Part shown: positions 31,356 through 43,745 of the stretch, in pieces | Position numbering within the stretch: the first letter of the stretch is position 1 | Layout of the letters: each line of letters starts with the position of its first letter | DNA from: Neurospora tetraspora | Taxonomy: Eukaryota > Ascomycota > Sordariomycetes > Sordariales > Sordariaceae | Direction: 5' to 3' | Assembly: GCF_033439725.1 (NCBI RefSeq) | Contig: NW_026944383.1 | Location: forward strand, 3,534,001 to 3,598,000 | Length of the DNA: 64,000 nucleotides | Notes under the pieces: generated by a model | The model's database searches: none | Told to the model about the DNA's origin: nothing | What the model saw: the letters and a program-made list of their open reading frames with translations, nothing else | Translations under genes and position numbers: made by a program

Positions 31356-33698
31356 CAAATATTCTGGAAAGCCTTTTCGCAAGGTAACTTCAAACACACT
31401 ATGTTTGTCATCAGGTATTTCTTACTTCATTTATTTCTTACTGACCTAACTTGCTGATTCCCGCAATCTCCGAGCTACCGGCAACGAATTTTGTGCCCAA
31501 CTCCTTTTGTTCTTGGACCTACTGTTTTGCGCCCCAACGAGTCATGCGCTGATCCAAATCAGAGAACTAAACCAAAAAACACGGTCAACGGTTCGAGCTT
31601 GGTTAGATCGGAAACTTCCAGGTTCTCTGTCCTCTCCCAACTCCCGGGGCTGGGGATACAACTTGTCCACTATGTGGGAGTGTTGTGCTGGTCCCCTCAT
31701 AGCGTGTTCACATTTTCTCGCACTTGAGCTTACCAGTCAAGCATTGGAAGAAAACTGAAGCAAACGATACCCTGTGGGTCAATGCTGTAGCACGGAGGAC
31801 ACATTGAGCAGAAATGGGAATAGAAATATAGGTAGCCAAATGGATCATAGGTATGTATGCATGGTTTTTTGTGATACGTTGCTAAATGGTTTATATAAAT
31901 CAATAACCTCAATCACTGTTTCACAGGGCAGCTTCAAGAGTTCCTTTGCGAGCTTATCCTCTCTGCGAACTGGACAAGGCTTTGTTTGGGTCACACTTTT
32001 GTCCCCTCATTGTATGAATTTATCAAATTCTGGACAAGACCGGAGTGAGACCTGGACACCTACCACCCTTTTCCTTTAGAATGAATTAACCTCCAACTTG
32101 CGTCTACCACCAAATCCAAACAAAGCAAAACAAAAAAGAATAATGGTAACCAATTTCCCAATTACTGTACAACTTCACGCAACATGTAGTCTTGTCTATC
32201 ACAGACCAGAAAGAGGTTCCGGAACGAAGCGATGCTGTATCACCTTCACAAGCTTTATTTGGTGCTTGGTGTCATCTTCTGAGTGCGAGGTGCGAGGAAA
32301 TTGTTAAGTGTAAGCGTCACACGATTCTCGCACTTCATCCACTTCATTGCAATTTTCGATAAAGGCACGACATGTGGCCATTCCATTCCATTCCATCACA
32401 GTTTCTGCTAAGCTCAGTTCAGCGATTTTTTTCCTTCTTCCTTCTCCCTAGTATCATCATATGTTAAAATTTCGACATGACATGGCATGCATGGCATTTT
32501 GTATCGACCTGTGTTACTCAAGGCTTTTTAGTCAATGCCGGGCTGGCTACACTAGGCATATCCCAATCTGATAAGATCCCAGATAGATACCTAGCCTCTT
32601 TGTCACATCCCAAATTCCCCTTCCAAATCCATCAACGTAATATTTTACGGAACTTGTTCGGTAAGCTCGGCTGATGGGTGGGTGACCAACCAGTGACCCA
32701 ATCTCACCAATAGAAACGAAGAGAACGCTTAGTCACCTCGGTGACTTACATGTGACTTGGGGTTCCCGATTAAGAGAGCCAGTGCCAGGCTCACAGGGAG
32801 CCAGGGTGTTAAAGCTGGAGTCCCGGACACCCCCAAGTCTGTTTTGAGGTTACAGCGTGGGGGGAGGGGGGTGTGTTTGGTTGCGGCTGTGATTACAGTG
32901 TGGGGGAGCCCGGCCGCCCGGCCTGCCGGGCCCACGTGAGTTGGAGCCGAGGGAATGTTAATGGCTAATAGTAGGGCTTTTAGACACACACCAACAGAAC
33001 AATGATGCAGTATCAGTGTTCCTCCGGTCGGAGGTTTGTGCCGACCCCGCCGGTCACAGTATCGATGGGGATAAGGTGATGACCGCCGGTTCGGGGTGGG
33101 GCAGACGGACGGTACGGCCGGGACGGGATCCGGACGGCGCCGGTAAAGTGGATCCCTCTGGACCGGGACGGGACCGATGAACCCCGGAAAATCCAATCGC
33201 AATGTTGTTTCATCAAAAAATTGTCCCCTTCACGTTGATTTCATACCGCCTGTAATCAGTCTGGCAGTGAAATGGTCAACACCCAGTGGCGTCAATACCT
33301 CTCATAGGACATAAAATGAAGATTTAGGTGCCGATAAAGGTGTCCGGGCTTGTTGGCGGAAGACAACATCAGTCACTTCATGGTCACTCTCACGGCTGTT
33401 GTAAAACTATGCACGAAATTAAAGAAACTGGCATGAAAGATTTTCTTCCGCGTTATAATTGGAAATAGGTTGTTTCGAATTGGTTGACCAAGTTCGTATT
33501 ACCTATCCTCGGTGTCAGAGCAGAGGTAGGAGTTTGCGGACCTATATATGACCCGAGAGCGTAAATCAGGCACACGCCATTTCAAGAAAAGGGAAAGCAA
33601 ATATGCAAGTGTTCAGAGGTATCTTCGAGAAACTACACGTTATCCCACAGCACAACCATTAAGATGTCAGTTGGTTTTTATGCAAACCGACAAGACTA
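31356..33698. other. Intergenic region without a recognisable gene
   Basis: Short unrelated open frames only. CCATT tandem units occur near 32379-32395 and a G/C-rich, CGG-rich stretch near 33080-33180. This space separates the 3' end of the MEP gene and its downstream element from the 3' end of the convergent OSBP gene. Confidence 0.45.
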
Positions 33699-35749
33699 TT
33701 AATTTTGCGCATCCACAAACTCGTCATGCGAGTCGCCCGTGTCGACCTTCTTGATAGCCGGCAAGTCCTTTGCCATGTCTTCGTGGAAATCGATCAGAGG
33801 TCCCTCTTTAGCGACGGTACCCGTAGCGACAAGAAGCGTTTGGATCTCCGTGGTGCTTTCATGGGAAGGATCCAATGGCGGGTGCACCTTTGGCGCTGTG
33901 TCTACCGGCTCCTTTTCCGCACCAGCTTCTTCGTGATCCAGCTTTTCGTGGTCTGCCGTTATGACGGGAGAATGAGCCTCTTTACTGGGACTCGCTATGG
34001 GAGATCGAGGGGGGATGGGATTCTTTTCGACGAACCGCTGGCCTTTCACAATGGGATAAATCGCCATGATCTGCTCAGCCTGCTTCTCTGGTGTATCTCC
34101 GTCTCTGTGATTCATTAGCCTTCGCCATGAGGAACTTCATGTTATCGTTCACTGACATTGTTGCGTTGATGATCCACTCGAGATCCTCTTCGCCCTCCTC
34201 AGAGCCGCCAGGGCCTCCCCTAACCATCCGGAAAAGGCGCGGATGCCATTCCACGCCGTCATTAATCCGCTTGGCGGCCTCCTCGCGCTGTTGGTCTTCG
34301 ATTTTGGTCTTCTCAATGGTGGCCAGTTCGTGGTTTCGTTCCTTGACCGCCTTGGCTGTCGCAGCCCAAAGCTTCTGTGATTCCCGTTCTTCTTGCTCTT
34401 CGATCGGGCGTGCAATCGGAGGGCTAGCCTTTGCGCGCAAAGCGTTGAAGAACATCTCTTTGTGCCCAGTCTGTTTCTTCTGTTAGCTCGCTGCCGGTAT
34501 GGGCTTTGTATGTATAACCTACCTTTACATCTCGCAGGTACATCTCTTCGCTCCATAGACCCGACAGCTCGTAGAGAATCTCGCCGGTACTTTCCCTCCG
34601 AATGGTTCCACCAATGGCATTGTAGGTACCGCTGACCCAGCCCTTCGTCTTGAACTCGACATCGGCCACAAGGTCGAGTTCGGGGCAGCGCACATAACTG
34701 TGGTCTCCCAACTCATATTTCATCTTGCCAAACAATATTCCTCTTGCGTACATGTTGGGCTGAGTGATAATACTAAAGCGCACGCAATGAGTAAGTGGAT
34801 TTCGGAGCACTCCCAGGGTGGGTGTACTCACTATCGCTCTCCCCTCTGAGGATCCTTGCCTCGATTCAGAAGACTCAAGATTGCGATACCCTCCATCATA
34901 CTCGCGGCAGAGTTGCCCAGGAACTTGCTTCGGGGCTTGAGTGTGCCATCAACCCTGATGTTATGGCCCGGAACCATGTAGAAGTAACTCGACTTGGGAG
35001 GGTGGTGTGATGTTTGCTCGGAGACGTAGTAGCCTCGCGTCTTGTCGGGGAAGTCCCAGTAGCAGGTGAAAATCTCACCAAGGACGGGGTTCAGTGGTTT
35101 CTTGACTCCTCTATAGAAATATCAGCAAACATGGTCACAAGCTACGGCGCAAGCTGCCGCTATGCCGGAACCGGGTCTCTTACGGAGGGCGGATATGCCA
35201 GCCACTTAGGTAGAACTTAACTACAGCCACGAATCTCTGTACCGGGTCGTCGATTTCGGGAATGGGTAGGAGCATCTCGGGATGGCACATGAAACTGCAG
35301 CAGTCGGTCAGCAGGTATGTTCAGTCCGCTGCCCATGGAAACCAAGGTTGACCAAGCCCTACTTTGTTATCCGTTCCAACATGCTGCGCGGTTCGAGGAT
35401 GAAGGTTGGCAAGACGACTCTGCTAAGATCGGCGCCGGGTCTGAGCTGCGAGATGATGTGCGACAGGACTGGCGAGAAGGTCAGCAACAGTGAACGGGAT
35501 GGCGGTCGCTTGTCAGGTTAAAGGGTCGACGGACCGTTCCCCTGGTCGGGCTCAACAACGGTGGTATCGTCCTCGGCGACATCCTGGTTGGCATCACCAG
35601 AAGATCTACTACCTAGACGGGAAGACAAGCGCATGTTAGCAACAGACAAGGACGATTTGCGCCCGGGGGTCGATGCGTTCAGCGCAGCATCTCAGCGACT
35701 CACTGGTAGTAGATGTAGCCCTACGGCGACCAGATACAAGGCCCATCAT
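33699..35749 (-). CDS. Oxysterol-binding protein-related protein (Osh6/Osh7-like lipid transfer protein)
   Basis: Eight exons on the minus strand: 35749-35704, 35612-35535, 35468-35363, 35294-35184, 35110-34832, 34772-34523, 34470-34157, 34104-33699; 529 aa. A second ATG directly follows the first (35746). The ligand-binding domain begins at [33 protein letters not shown]; the family signature is EQTSHHPP at about residues 145-152, with NPVLGEIF just before and a late WHPRLF block. No PH domain or ankyrin repeats are present, so this is a short ORP. The [19 protein letters not shown] segment is closer to Osh6/7 and ORP5/8 than to Osh4/Kes1; those proteins exchange phosphatidylserine for PI4P between ER and plasma membrane. 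This subgroup call is inferred. The C-terminal roughly 130 residues are a charged, Pro/Glu-rich tail. Donors of introns 2 (GTCCGT) and 7 (GTCAGT) are weak, but phase and family match support them. Confidence 0.88.
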
Positions 35750-38700
35750 CTTGTTGCAGCTCTACGGTTCGGTGCCGTGGCAGAGTGAGGCGACGAAGAA
35801 GAAGCGCGTTTTGAGGCGGTAGAGGTATCACGGGCGGGTAGACTACCTCTAAGGTATGTATAAATTGTACAGGTCGACGCGGGGTCCGTAGGAGGAAGGG
35901 AGATGCAAGGGAAGTGCAAATGCAAATGCAAGTGCTCTTAGGTTGTCCGGGAACTTTTTAGGCAGGGTGGTATCGGGTATGTACAGAGCTTTAGGGGTTG
36001 GGAATTCCCACTCACTTCCCCTTCTTCCCACGAGTTGCGGCGGGACTGTTGGGACCTAGGGAAATGGAATGCCTGCGTGGATCGATGACGGCCCGGGGTA
36101 GACGGATGTTGGGATTTGGGAAGCTCCAGGCGACGATGGGGCAGACACCGGCAGATGGCGGGATTCGTAAGTTTCCCAAAGCGCGAAGCCGGCCTGAACG
36201 GGGCGGGGCAGCCTGACATGGAGGGCGGAGGGCGATGGAGGGGGACCTGAATAAATGACGTGGGTGACCCAACCCCAGCCCAGCCCAGCTCCTCCCTTTC
36301 TCCAGGGACTGGCCATTCAGCGATGAGCTCTCTATATGCTTCACGACAACAAGATCCAAGTCTGATAATACCATGAGCAACAATCACCTTACCTTCCGCC
36401 GGTGTCGCTCTCCGGCAAAGATATGGTGTTATGGGCCACTACCTAGCTTGTGTGCCTGTCACTAACTAGTCGTATGTATAAGTCCTATACGTCGCAATGC
36501 AATACTGACCGATTCCATGCCTCTACTTCGATTTTAGTCACTATCATGCATGTCTACCCATATTTCACTGCAAATATGAGTTCCAGTGACCAAAAAGCTC
36601 ATGGCCGCAATCGCAATGGCTTCACGATGCCCTCCATGAGTTGCCTAATCGGTAAACAATATTGTGGCTTAGACATTCTTGGCGATGCTTCTTTGGCTGT
36701 CCGTCCATCACCTGGCAACTGACAGCAGCCAGGCTGCGGAGTCGCTTTTCCTCAACAACACAAGGGAAGGCCGCCCGGGTTTGGAGATCCGGTACATGTT
36801 ATGCTCTGGTTGAGTCGCGTTACAGAATCAAGGTAGGTATTTCGGGCATCTGGAGGCATCAATATGGCTCTAGCTCTTTTGATTGTGCACTCAAGATGAT
36901 CCACAGATATGATGCCGCCCTTCGGTTTTGTGATATGAATAGACTTCCAGGTTTATCCGACCCCGACTAGAAGCCCGACCGTATCGTGGCCGACACGTGC
37001 TACCTCTTAGCGGGTATGGTACCACGCAATGGATGCACCAGCAAAGTTGACTACCACACTTTTGGTACGGCCCTTGTTTAGGAAACTCTATCGACGGGCT
37101 GTCATTTGACTTGAAGGGGGATCACTTGTCTCCGGCCCGGGACCGCAGCCATGGAGGACGTTGCACGGATCATGTTGCTGGTTCTACGGCCGAGGAGGCC
37201 GGCGCTTGGAAAAGATTGCTTTAGCCTCCAAAATCCCTTCCAGGTTCGAGAACGACTCCAAGGTGGAAAGGGGGACTCGACGGAAACCTGCAACCTCGGC
37301 CGGCCCAGATAGGCGAAGGCCGGCTGCTTGGAAACACAACCTGGGTCTGCCCCTGAAATAACGAAACTGGCAGTGGCCCTCCAGGGCGGGTTGCTGCTGC
37401 CAACGTGCCAAGCTCCCGTCAGAAACCCTTGAAGCGTAAATAGTGGAGACTGGGTGCTCCTCACTGGAGAGGGAGTGTCAATCCGCGACCATTCGCGACC
37501 CTTCGCGAACCCTGAAACACGAAAATCGACTATCGAGAATGCTACACCTCGAGGCTCATTGCCCGTTGAGGAAGATGATGCGTGACGCCATCAGGGGAGA
37601 GGGGACGGATCCGGGCCTTGAATGCGAGTTTAGCTAAAGGAGCAGGACCCGCTAGTACGGCACTATGATAACCAACACCGGTGCAGATGCGAGGTTCTTG
37701 CCCGGGCGATATCCATTTCAGGTTCAGTTCACGTTAACGACGGCCGATTGTTCTGCGTGTTCACTCGGTTCAATTCGTCCCTTGCTTGGACTTGTGCTTT
37801 CTCTCAACTGTTCAATCCCCCACAACAAACGGTTTTCCGCGGTCATATCGGGCTGTCGTGTGACACGTTTCCCTACAGAGACATTGTTAGCAGTCCCCCC
37901 GTCGACGGAACCTCTTTACAGTTAGAGCTATCGTTACCTTTACGAGCTTACTTCGTACTTGGAGGTCAGTCATCCCGGGCCAGGCCCGCCATCTCCCTCC
38001 ATTATAATCCAGGCGCAGACCTGTCCACCGAACATCTGCAACCGTCAGCGCTCCAGCCAAGGCACTGCCGCAATCCAGGACTCCAGTTTGTCCTCGCTTG
38101 GTCCACGAATGTAAGACGATCACAGCTCTCTCGTCGGTCCTCCTGTCTGCTGGCAAGCAGGATTGCCCTGCTTGACTCCCGATTCCCCTGACTGATCTGC
38201 CCCGCCTCTCCTGCCTGCTGCGGGCAGCAGCGCCAGGTTGCAGGTAGGTTGCAGCACTTAGCCTGTCCGGCGCCCGGCTTGCACCTGCTGCTGTCATCCC
38301 ATCCCAACGACCGCACCGTTACGACAACCTACTCGGGGCCACCGCAGTGGCTGTCTGCGTACATAGCTGGAACCTTGAACACCGGGCACCTATACGGCCA
38401 CCAACAACAACACTCATCCACCCATCCACCATCCACCGTCCTGCCATCTTGCTTACCTTCCGCTTCTATTTAGTTACCCGGGTCTCCTCCGAACATCACC
38501 ACTGCCTAGGGCCTACCTACCTTGCCGCACCCTCTCTCGGCAGCCCGAACCCTCAGTTGTTCCTTCGCCATAATCACTTTGTCGAGGTCCAAGCCCCGCC
38601 GGTTCCTTGGTCGCATTACGGCGTCGGGTGTGCATGACAACAAAGTTCCCATACTCGACCCTGAACGGGCTCGGTCCGCGCCTACTGTCGCTATAACGTC

Positions 38701-38767
38701 TATAGGAAGCTCGGGGCCCCATGACGCGCCTCGAATACACAGCTACACACGACAATCGATTCACAAA
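35750..38767. other. Divergent promoter region, about 3 kb
   Basis: Lies between the starts of the OSBP gene (minus) and the 1168-aa gene (plus). No recognisable coding sequence; frames at 35938-36387, 37102-37464 and 37887-38297 (all minus) lack motifs. The last 300 bp before 38768 are C-rich with several ACC/CCA runs, a typical fungal leader. Confidence 0.45.
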
Positions 38768-41700
38768 ATGGAGAACGAACCGCCAATTATCTCGGTGCAG
38801 GAGGATGGCCGGGGTACCAAAAGGGGCCGCATAATGGGGAAGCTCTTTGGTCGGGTGAAGGAAGACCTCCACCGCGACCGTGACCGGAAGCCTTCTCACG
38901 ACAACACGGGAGCGTCTGGAGATCTGAATGATTTCTTTCGCGGCTCATCAGATACGTTGCAAGTTGCCCATCCAGGGCCTCCCACGCTTGCAAAGCTCGA
39001 CACCAAGACTGCCGGCAGTACCCGATATCCCAACTCTCTAAATGTGCAGACTCCCACCGACCCTCGACATGATATGGCTATCCGAGCACGCTCACACAGC
39101 CCACGAGTCCGCAAAAATAAAGGCCTGAACGTCAAGTTTACCGACGCGTACCCCGAGGTTATTGGACATGGCGGCGACGAGTGCGATGTTCCCACGGTCG
39201 AGATCGCGAAAAGGAAGAAAGCCATGCCACCCACGCCCCCGAACACAACTGCGCCTGCTAGGCCCCTGGATGGGGGTGGAAGACCTACTGGGCCACCGGG
39301 TGCAGCACAAAAGAGCGATCCTTCATTTATGCCAGGACCATTGCGACGTACACAAACTGGGTTCTCGAGTATACTCGGTACCGGGGAGCAAGAGCTAGCA
39401 GAAGGAAACAGTCCCCAGGCCAGGCCAAGAGGCAACCCAGCAACCAATCCAGACGAGAAGCGCCGTTCGTTCATTGAGCTGCATCAAGCCGAGATGCGGG
39501 AAGCAGAGGGACAGGCCTTTGCCAATGCAGTCCGCTCGGCAAGCATATCCTCGCAAGCTACTCGATCTTCCGAGAGGCCACCACATTCGGCCACCAATTC
39601 AATGAGTCGAGGACAATATACCGAGTCTCCAAGAGATATTCACCCTCCTCAACTGTACCAGTCATCACAACCGGAATCCCTTGGTCAGCCCACAATTCCA
39701 ACTTCACCCCAGTCCAGGCTCGGCCCTTCTCCCATACCAGCCCAAGCTCCTCGCTCTCCTCAGACATATAGTGTTGACTCGCCTCGGGCTCTGAAACTGC
39801 CACGGAATGGGGCTCTAGCGCCAGAGACACAACACTCTCCGCTGCATATGCAACCGCAGCTGAGCCCGCTACCGACACCCGGTCTGACACCTGGTCTAGA
39901 ACAAAGTCCACCCACCAGCTTCGTCAACCAGTTTGGATCATTTAGATCGTCGGGACGGTCCTTGGAGGGTGAGAGTTTCTCACCAATTGCAGCGCAACAA
40001 ACACCAACCCCAGCATGGAACCATGACCAGAGCGCATTAGACGATGCCCTGAGTACTTTTGCTACCCGGAGTACCCATCTCTTCGAGCTATTTCGTCTAC
40101 ACTCCGAGAGTGTGCGACCATTGCTGTCATCGACACCTGGACAGCTCGTAAGGGCAGCGTTGTGGTGGTTCCTCACTGGCCGAATGGCCCTGGAAAATGC
40201 TGTTCGCGAACGGCCGGCGGGTCTCGAAGCTGAGCAGAGAAATAGCTTGGCTAAACAACAAGCTCATGCAGACCTTGCCAAAGCGTATTGGTTATCAGAA
40301 AAGATGGTTCCGGAGGTTTCTAACAGCACATCCACCCTGGTAGATGCGGAGGTAGAAGAGGTGCGAAAGGTTCTTGCGTCCAACCTGCGAAAATTGGCCG
40401 GATCAATGCAGAGGAACGGTTTCATGCCACCCGAGGAAGCCCTCCTACCTCAAGCGATAGACAGGTCGATATGGATAGAATATCCTTCCTTGACCCAGGA
40501 CATCATCTCCCTTCTTTGGGGGTCCTCGAGTTCAGCGCTCGCTTCAACGCAGCAGCACCAGCCTGGGATTGGGATGCTAGACGCACTTCCATTGGGTGAT
40601 TCTGACAACTTCTTCTCCTTTGGGCGTTTCCGCATCGAGGCATTCTTAATGGAACAAGGGAGAGAATCGCAGAGACTTCACTTTCCGTGTTTCTTATCCA
40701 TATTGAGGCCACAGATACAAGCGGATATCATGTTCGTCATCGCAAGCCAAAACGATTCTGTTCAGCTTAGGATATCTGGTAACAAAGGCCTGGGTCCCGT
40801 GTGGGAGGACGTACGATGGCGCCCAGAAACACTCACCCTCGATGTAAGATTACCCCGAGGGTTTGCACTGGTCATCCAATGCTCGCAAAGTAGCTTCAAA
40901 ACGCTGCGAAGCATGTACGAGTTCAGCGCAAAGGTCCATTCGAGCCTTTACGCGAAGCCAGACGAGAAGTGCTTATTCAGATCAACTCTCCGCGCCTTTC
41001 AGTATGTCGACAATGACCCACAGGCCAGACAGTTTCCTAGGGAAGCGACGCCTGGGTGCGAGCTTGCCCTGTTTGAGCGCCTTAAGAAAGAAGGCGCGGC
41101 AACCGGGCCACGAACCTACCATCGCGGATATCGCATTGCAGTTGTCACAGGACCAAAGGTCAAGACACTGAGCGGCGTCAATCAAGTGTACACTCCACAA
41201 ACACTCATCCAGCTTGGCTCCTGTCGCAGTGACGCAAACGATCCTGCCCTTTCCCTGAAATTCGAGAACGGGCGTCTTAAGGGAAGCATGGTGTTGTCCT
41301 TCAAGGACGAGCAAGAAAGGTCGCAGATGCATAGTCTACTCATTGGGTCAGCACTACAAAAGGCTGAAGAGGTCTTTTGTGAGGTGCCGCTGAAGGTCAT
41401 CTGGTTCTCTGAAAGATACGGCGATTCGACACACAACGGTCTCAAGCAGATGGCTGGGTTGAGCTGGCAAAGAGTCAAGGTGATCAATGACGACAATGAT
41501 GGTGACCGGCCACCATGTGTTCTTGCTGATAAGCTTCGTGTGGTATACGACTTCCAGGACGGCACATTTACCGACAGGATCAACGTCTCGCCCGGCGAAC
41601 TGCGGCTAAGACTGGACGTACGTAACCCAAGTTGTATCATGGTGTTTCGCCAGCCGCAGGCAGACGCAACTCTGGCAGTTACGGATCCAAAGATTCCGCG

Positions 41701-42360
41701 TGAGCTATCTCAGGGGATGGCCGAATGCCTGGAAGTCCTGCAACAGTCTCCCACCATTAGAACCTACATGTTTCCTAGTGTCACGGAACTCCATGCCTTC
41801 GAGTCGGCCATCACCGGCTTCAAAATCCTCTTTGATGGGATTGCTAGCGCATTTGCGATATCTCGCCGCCGTATGGTGGTACCCATTCACAAGAAGTGGG
41901 AAGCAGGATCAACCCGAATCCAGATCGTGCAGCAAGACGGGGTTACACAGATGTTAACCTTCTTCGAGAACTTCGCCCATGGCCAGTGCATGGGATTCAC
42001 TCTAAAGGGAACCGACATCTTTGAGGCTTTCAACAGAAGCGGCAAGGCCGGGCTCAAGATTGCCGATGCCAAGTTTCCCCTGCCCAAAGTTTTGCCCCAG
42101 AATGTCACCGACGCACAGGCGGCTGCAGACACGGCATTCCTGTGTCTCGATCTACCTGAACTTCCAGGAGAACATGACGACATTACCATCTTGTTTGATA
42201 GTGAAGCGGGTAAGTCCAGACGCTACCATTATCCATCCACCCTTGTCAGAAGCACTTCCTTCTACTTTTCATAGCTTGCTAACATGATAAAACAGAGCGC
42301 GACAAGCTTACCTTGTGTCTCCCGGCACCTGTGAAGGGCTCGAGATTACCAAAGAAGTAA
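38768..42360 (+). CDS. Large conserved-looking protein of unknown function (1168 aa)
   Basis: Two exons: 38768-42209 and 42296-42360. The start MENEPP is the first ATG of a frame that is open, without ATG, back to about 38522; its context AAAATGG is good. Residues 1 to about 420 are low complexity and basic at first (MGKLFGRVKEDLHRDRDRK), then rich in Ser, Pro, Gln and Thr (LSPLPTPGLTPGLEQSPPTSF), as in disordered regulatory regions. From about 420 to the end the sequence is ordinary globular protein: a helical section (DALSTFATRSTHLFELFRLHSESVRPLL), several beta-rich stretches (RIEAFLMEQGRESQRLHFPCFLSIL; LTLDVRLPRGFALVIQCSQSSF) and a C-terminal TFFENFAHGQCMGFTLKGTDIFEAF. I do not recognise the family and see no catalytic motif or membrane segment. 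Confidence 0.8.
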
Positions 42361-43118
42361 GGGACGACGGGAGAGCTGGATGAGGTTGCGAGACTGTGTG
42401 CGCGAAGAACTGAGGATAAGCTTCGAAGCTGTTCTCGATTGGGATTTGAAGCATGAGATACCCTCTACCATATCTATTTACAGTAACAGTAGTTGTTAGC
42501 GTTAAGCATTAAGACGGATTCGTAGAACAAACTACTCGGAGCATGGATTTGGATGATCAGGTTGGGACGGTGATAATCAGGGCCAAATCTCCCTTTATAC
42601 TATGGGATCAGCGTTTTCAAAGCCCCATTAAAACCACGTTGACAATGTCAGGATCAGAGCATATAACCGTTTCACTATTCAGACAGGCCCGTGATGAGTG
42701 GGAAGGATTTGAAAACCCTTGATTAAACTGTTAATACACATACAAAAAGACAAGAAATGAGGCTCATGTTGTATAGCCGAAACCATAACATCACATTCCA
42801 GTAGTAATCGCGAACGCCCCTACTCCAGTACTAATTTGATGACCTTGGCCCAGCTCTGCAAATTGGGACAGACCGAGCCTGTTCTTGCAATCAATATCCC
42901 CATGTCCTCATTCATGGCCATGTTTTCTTTCCACCTCTCTATCCGCGCGAACTGTGAGATGCGCCCTCTTGACGTTGACTGCCGGTCACTGAGCCAGTAC
43001 CTACATCTCTCTCCTCTTCTCTTCTCTCGGGCTCGTTGCAAACTACAACATCCCCATGTATGTTTCGCACCGCCGTCCGTCCGCCCGTCAATCTGGCCCG
43101 CTTGAGACGCCGCAACTT
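42361..43118. other. Convergent intergenic region
   Basis: 3' ends of the 1168-aa gene (plus) and the U2AF gene (minus) face each other here. Nothing else seen. Confidence 0.5.
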
Positions 43119-43745
43119 CTAATACCGTCTCCTAGTCGGCTCCGGGCTAGGCGAGCGCGTCGGGCTGCGGCTCCGCGGCCTCATCTTGAGCCACTTCTTG
43201 GTGCTAAGCTCGAGCTCCCTCTCCAGCTCCGGGCTGGGGTTCTTGCGATGTATGAAATTACAGAACCCGCCCCTGACACAGCCCTCGCCGCTATTCAAGC
43301 GGCAACAAGCCTCGCGGAAATCCGTCACAGGACTCAGTTCGCAGTAAATCGGCCTGGCAGCGTACCAGCGAGAGTTCAGATCATCACAAGCCTTCTGCGC
43401 CGAGTCCTCGTACTTGAAGCGCGCGTACACGTTGCCGATCAGGTGGTCGTTGTTGTTGTCGCAGACCACCAGCTCCTCGAGCTCGCCGTACTTGCACATC
43501 TCGCACCAGATGTCCTCGTAGAAGGCGTCGAAGTGGTTCTGCAGCTGCGACGCGTTCATCCGGTTCTTGGGGTCGAAGGCCGGGTTGTGGTACAGGTTCG
43601 GCATCAGGATCGTTTGCGAGTAAGAAGGTTTCACGTGTTTGCGGGAGCACCGGTCGCCGTGCCGGCAGGCGCCGATCTTGTAGTAGAAGGAGCAGTTGAC
43701 TTTGTCTTGCTCGGTGCCGAAGATGGAGGCGAGGAAGTTGGCCAT
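43119..43745 (-). CDS. Splicing factor U2AF small subunit (U2AF35/U2AF23)
   Basis: Single exon, 208 aa, highly conserved. Nuclear; pairs with the large U2AF subunit and contacts the 3' splice-site AG during spliceosome assembly. Domains in order: first CCCH zinc finger C-x7-C-x5-C-x3-H (CSFYYKIGACRHGDRCSRKH, about 18-37); a U2AF-homology RRM (SQTILMPNLYHN..., with DAFYEDIWCEMCKYGELEEL and GNVYARFKYEDSAQKA); second CCCH finger (CRLNSGEGCVRGGFCNFIH); and a short Arg/Ser tail (RPRSRSPTRSPSPEPTRRRY), much shorter than in animals. Length fits fungal orthologues. Confidence 0.97.
   Translation of the reverse strand: MANFLASIFGTEQDKVNCSFYYKIGACRHGDRCSRKHVKPSYSQTILMPNLYHNPAFDPKNRMNASQLQNHFDAFYEDIWCEMCKYGELEELVVCDNNNDHLIGNVYARFKYEDSAQKACDDLNSRWYAARPIYCELSPVTDFREACCRLNSGEGCVRGGFCNFIHRKNPSPELERELELSTKKWLKMRPRSRSPTRSPSPEPTRRRY

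Noticed and set aside
38522-38767. In-frame extension upstream of the 1168-aa protein
   Set aside because: Contains no ATG; the first Met is MENEPP at 38768 in a good context.
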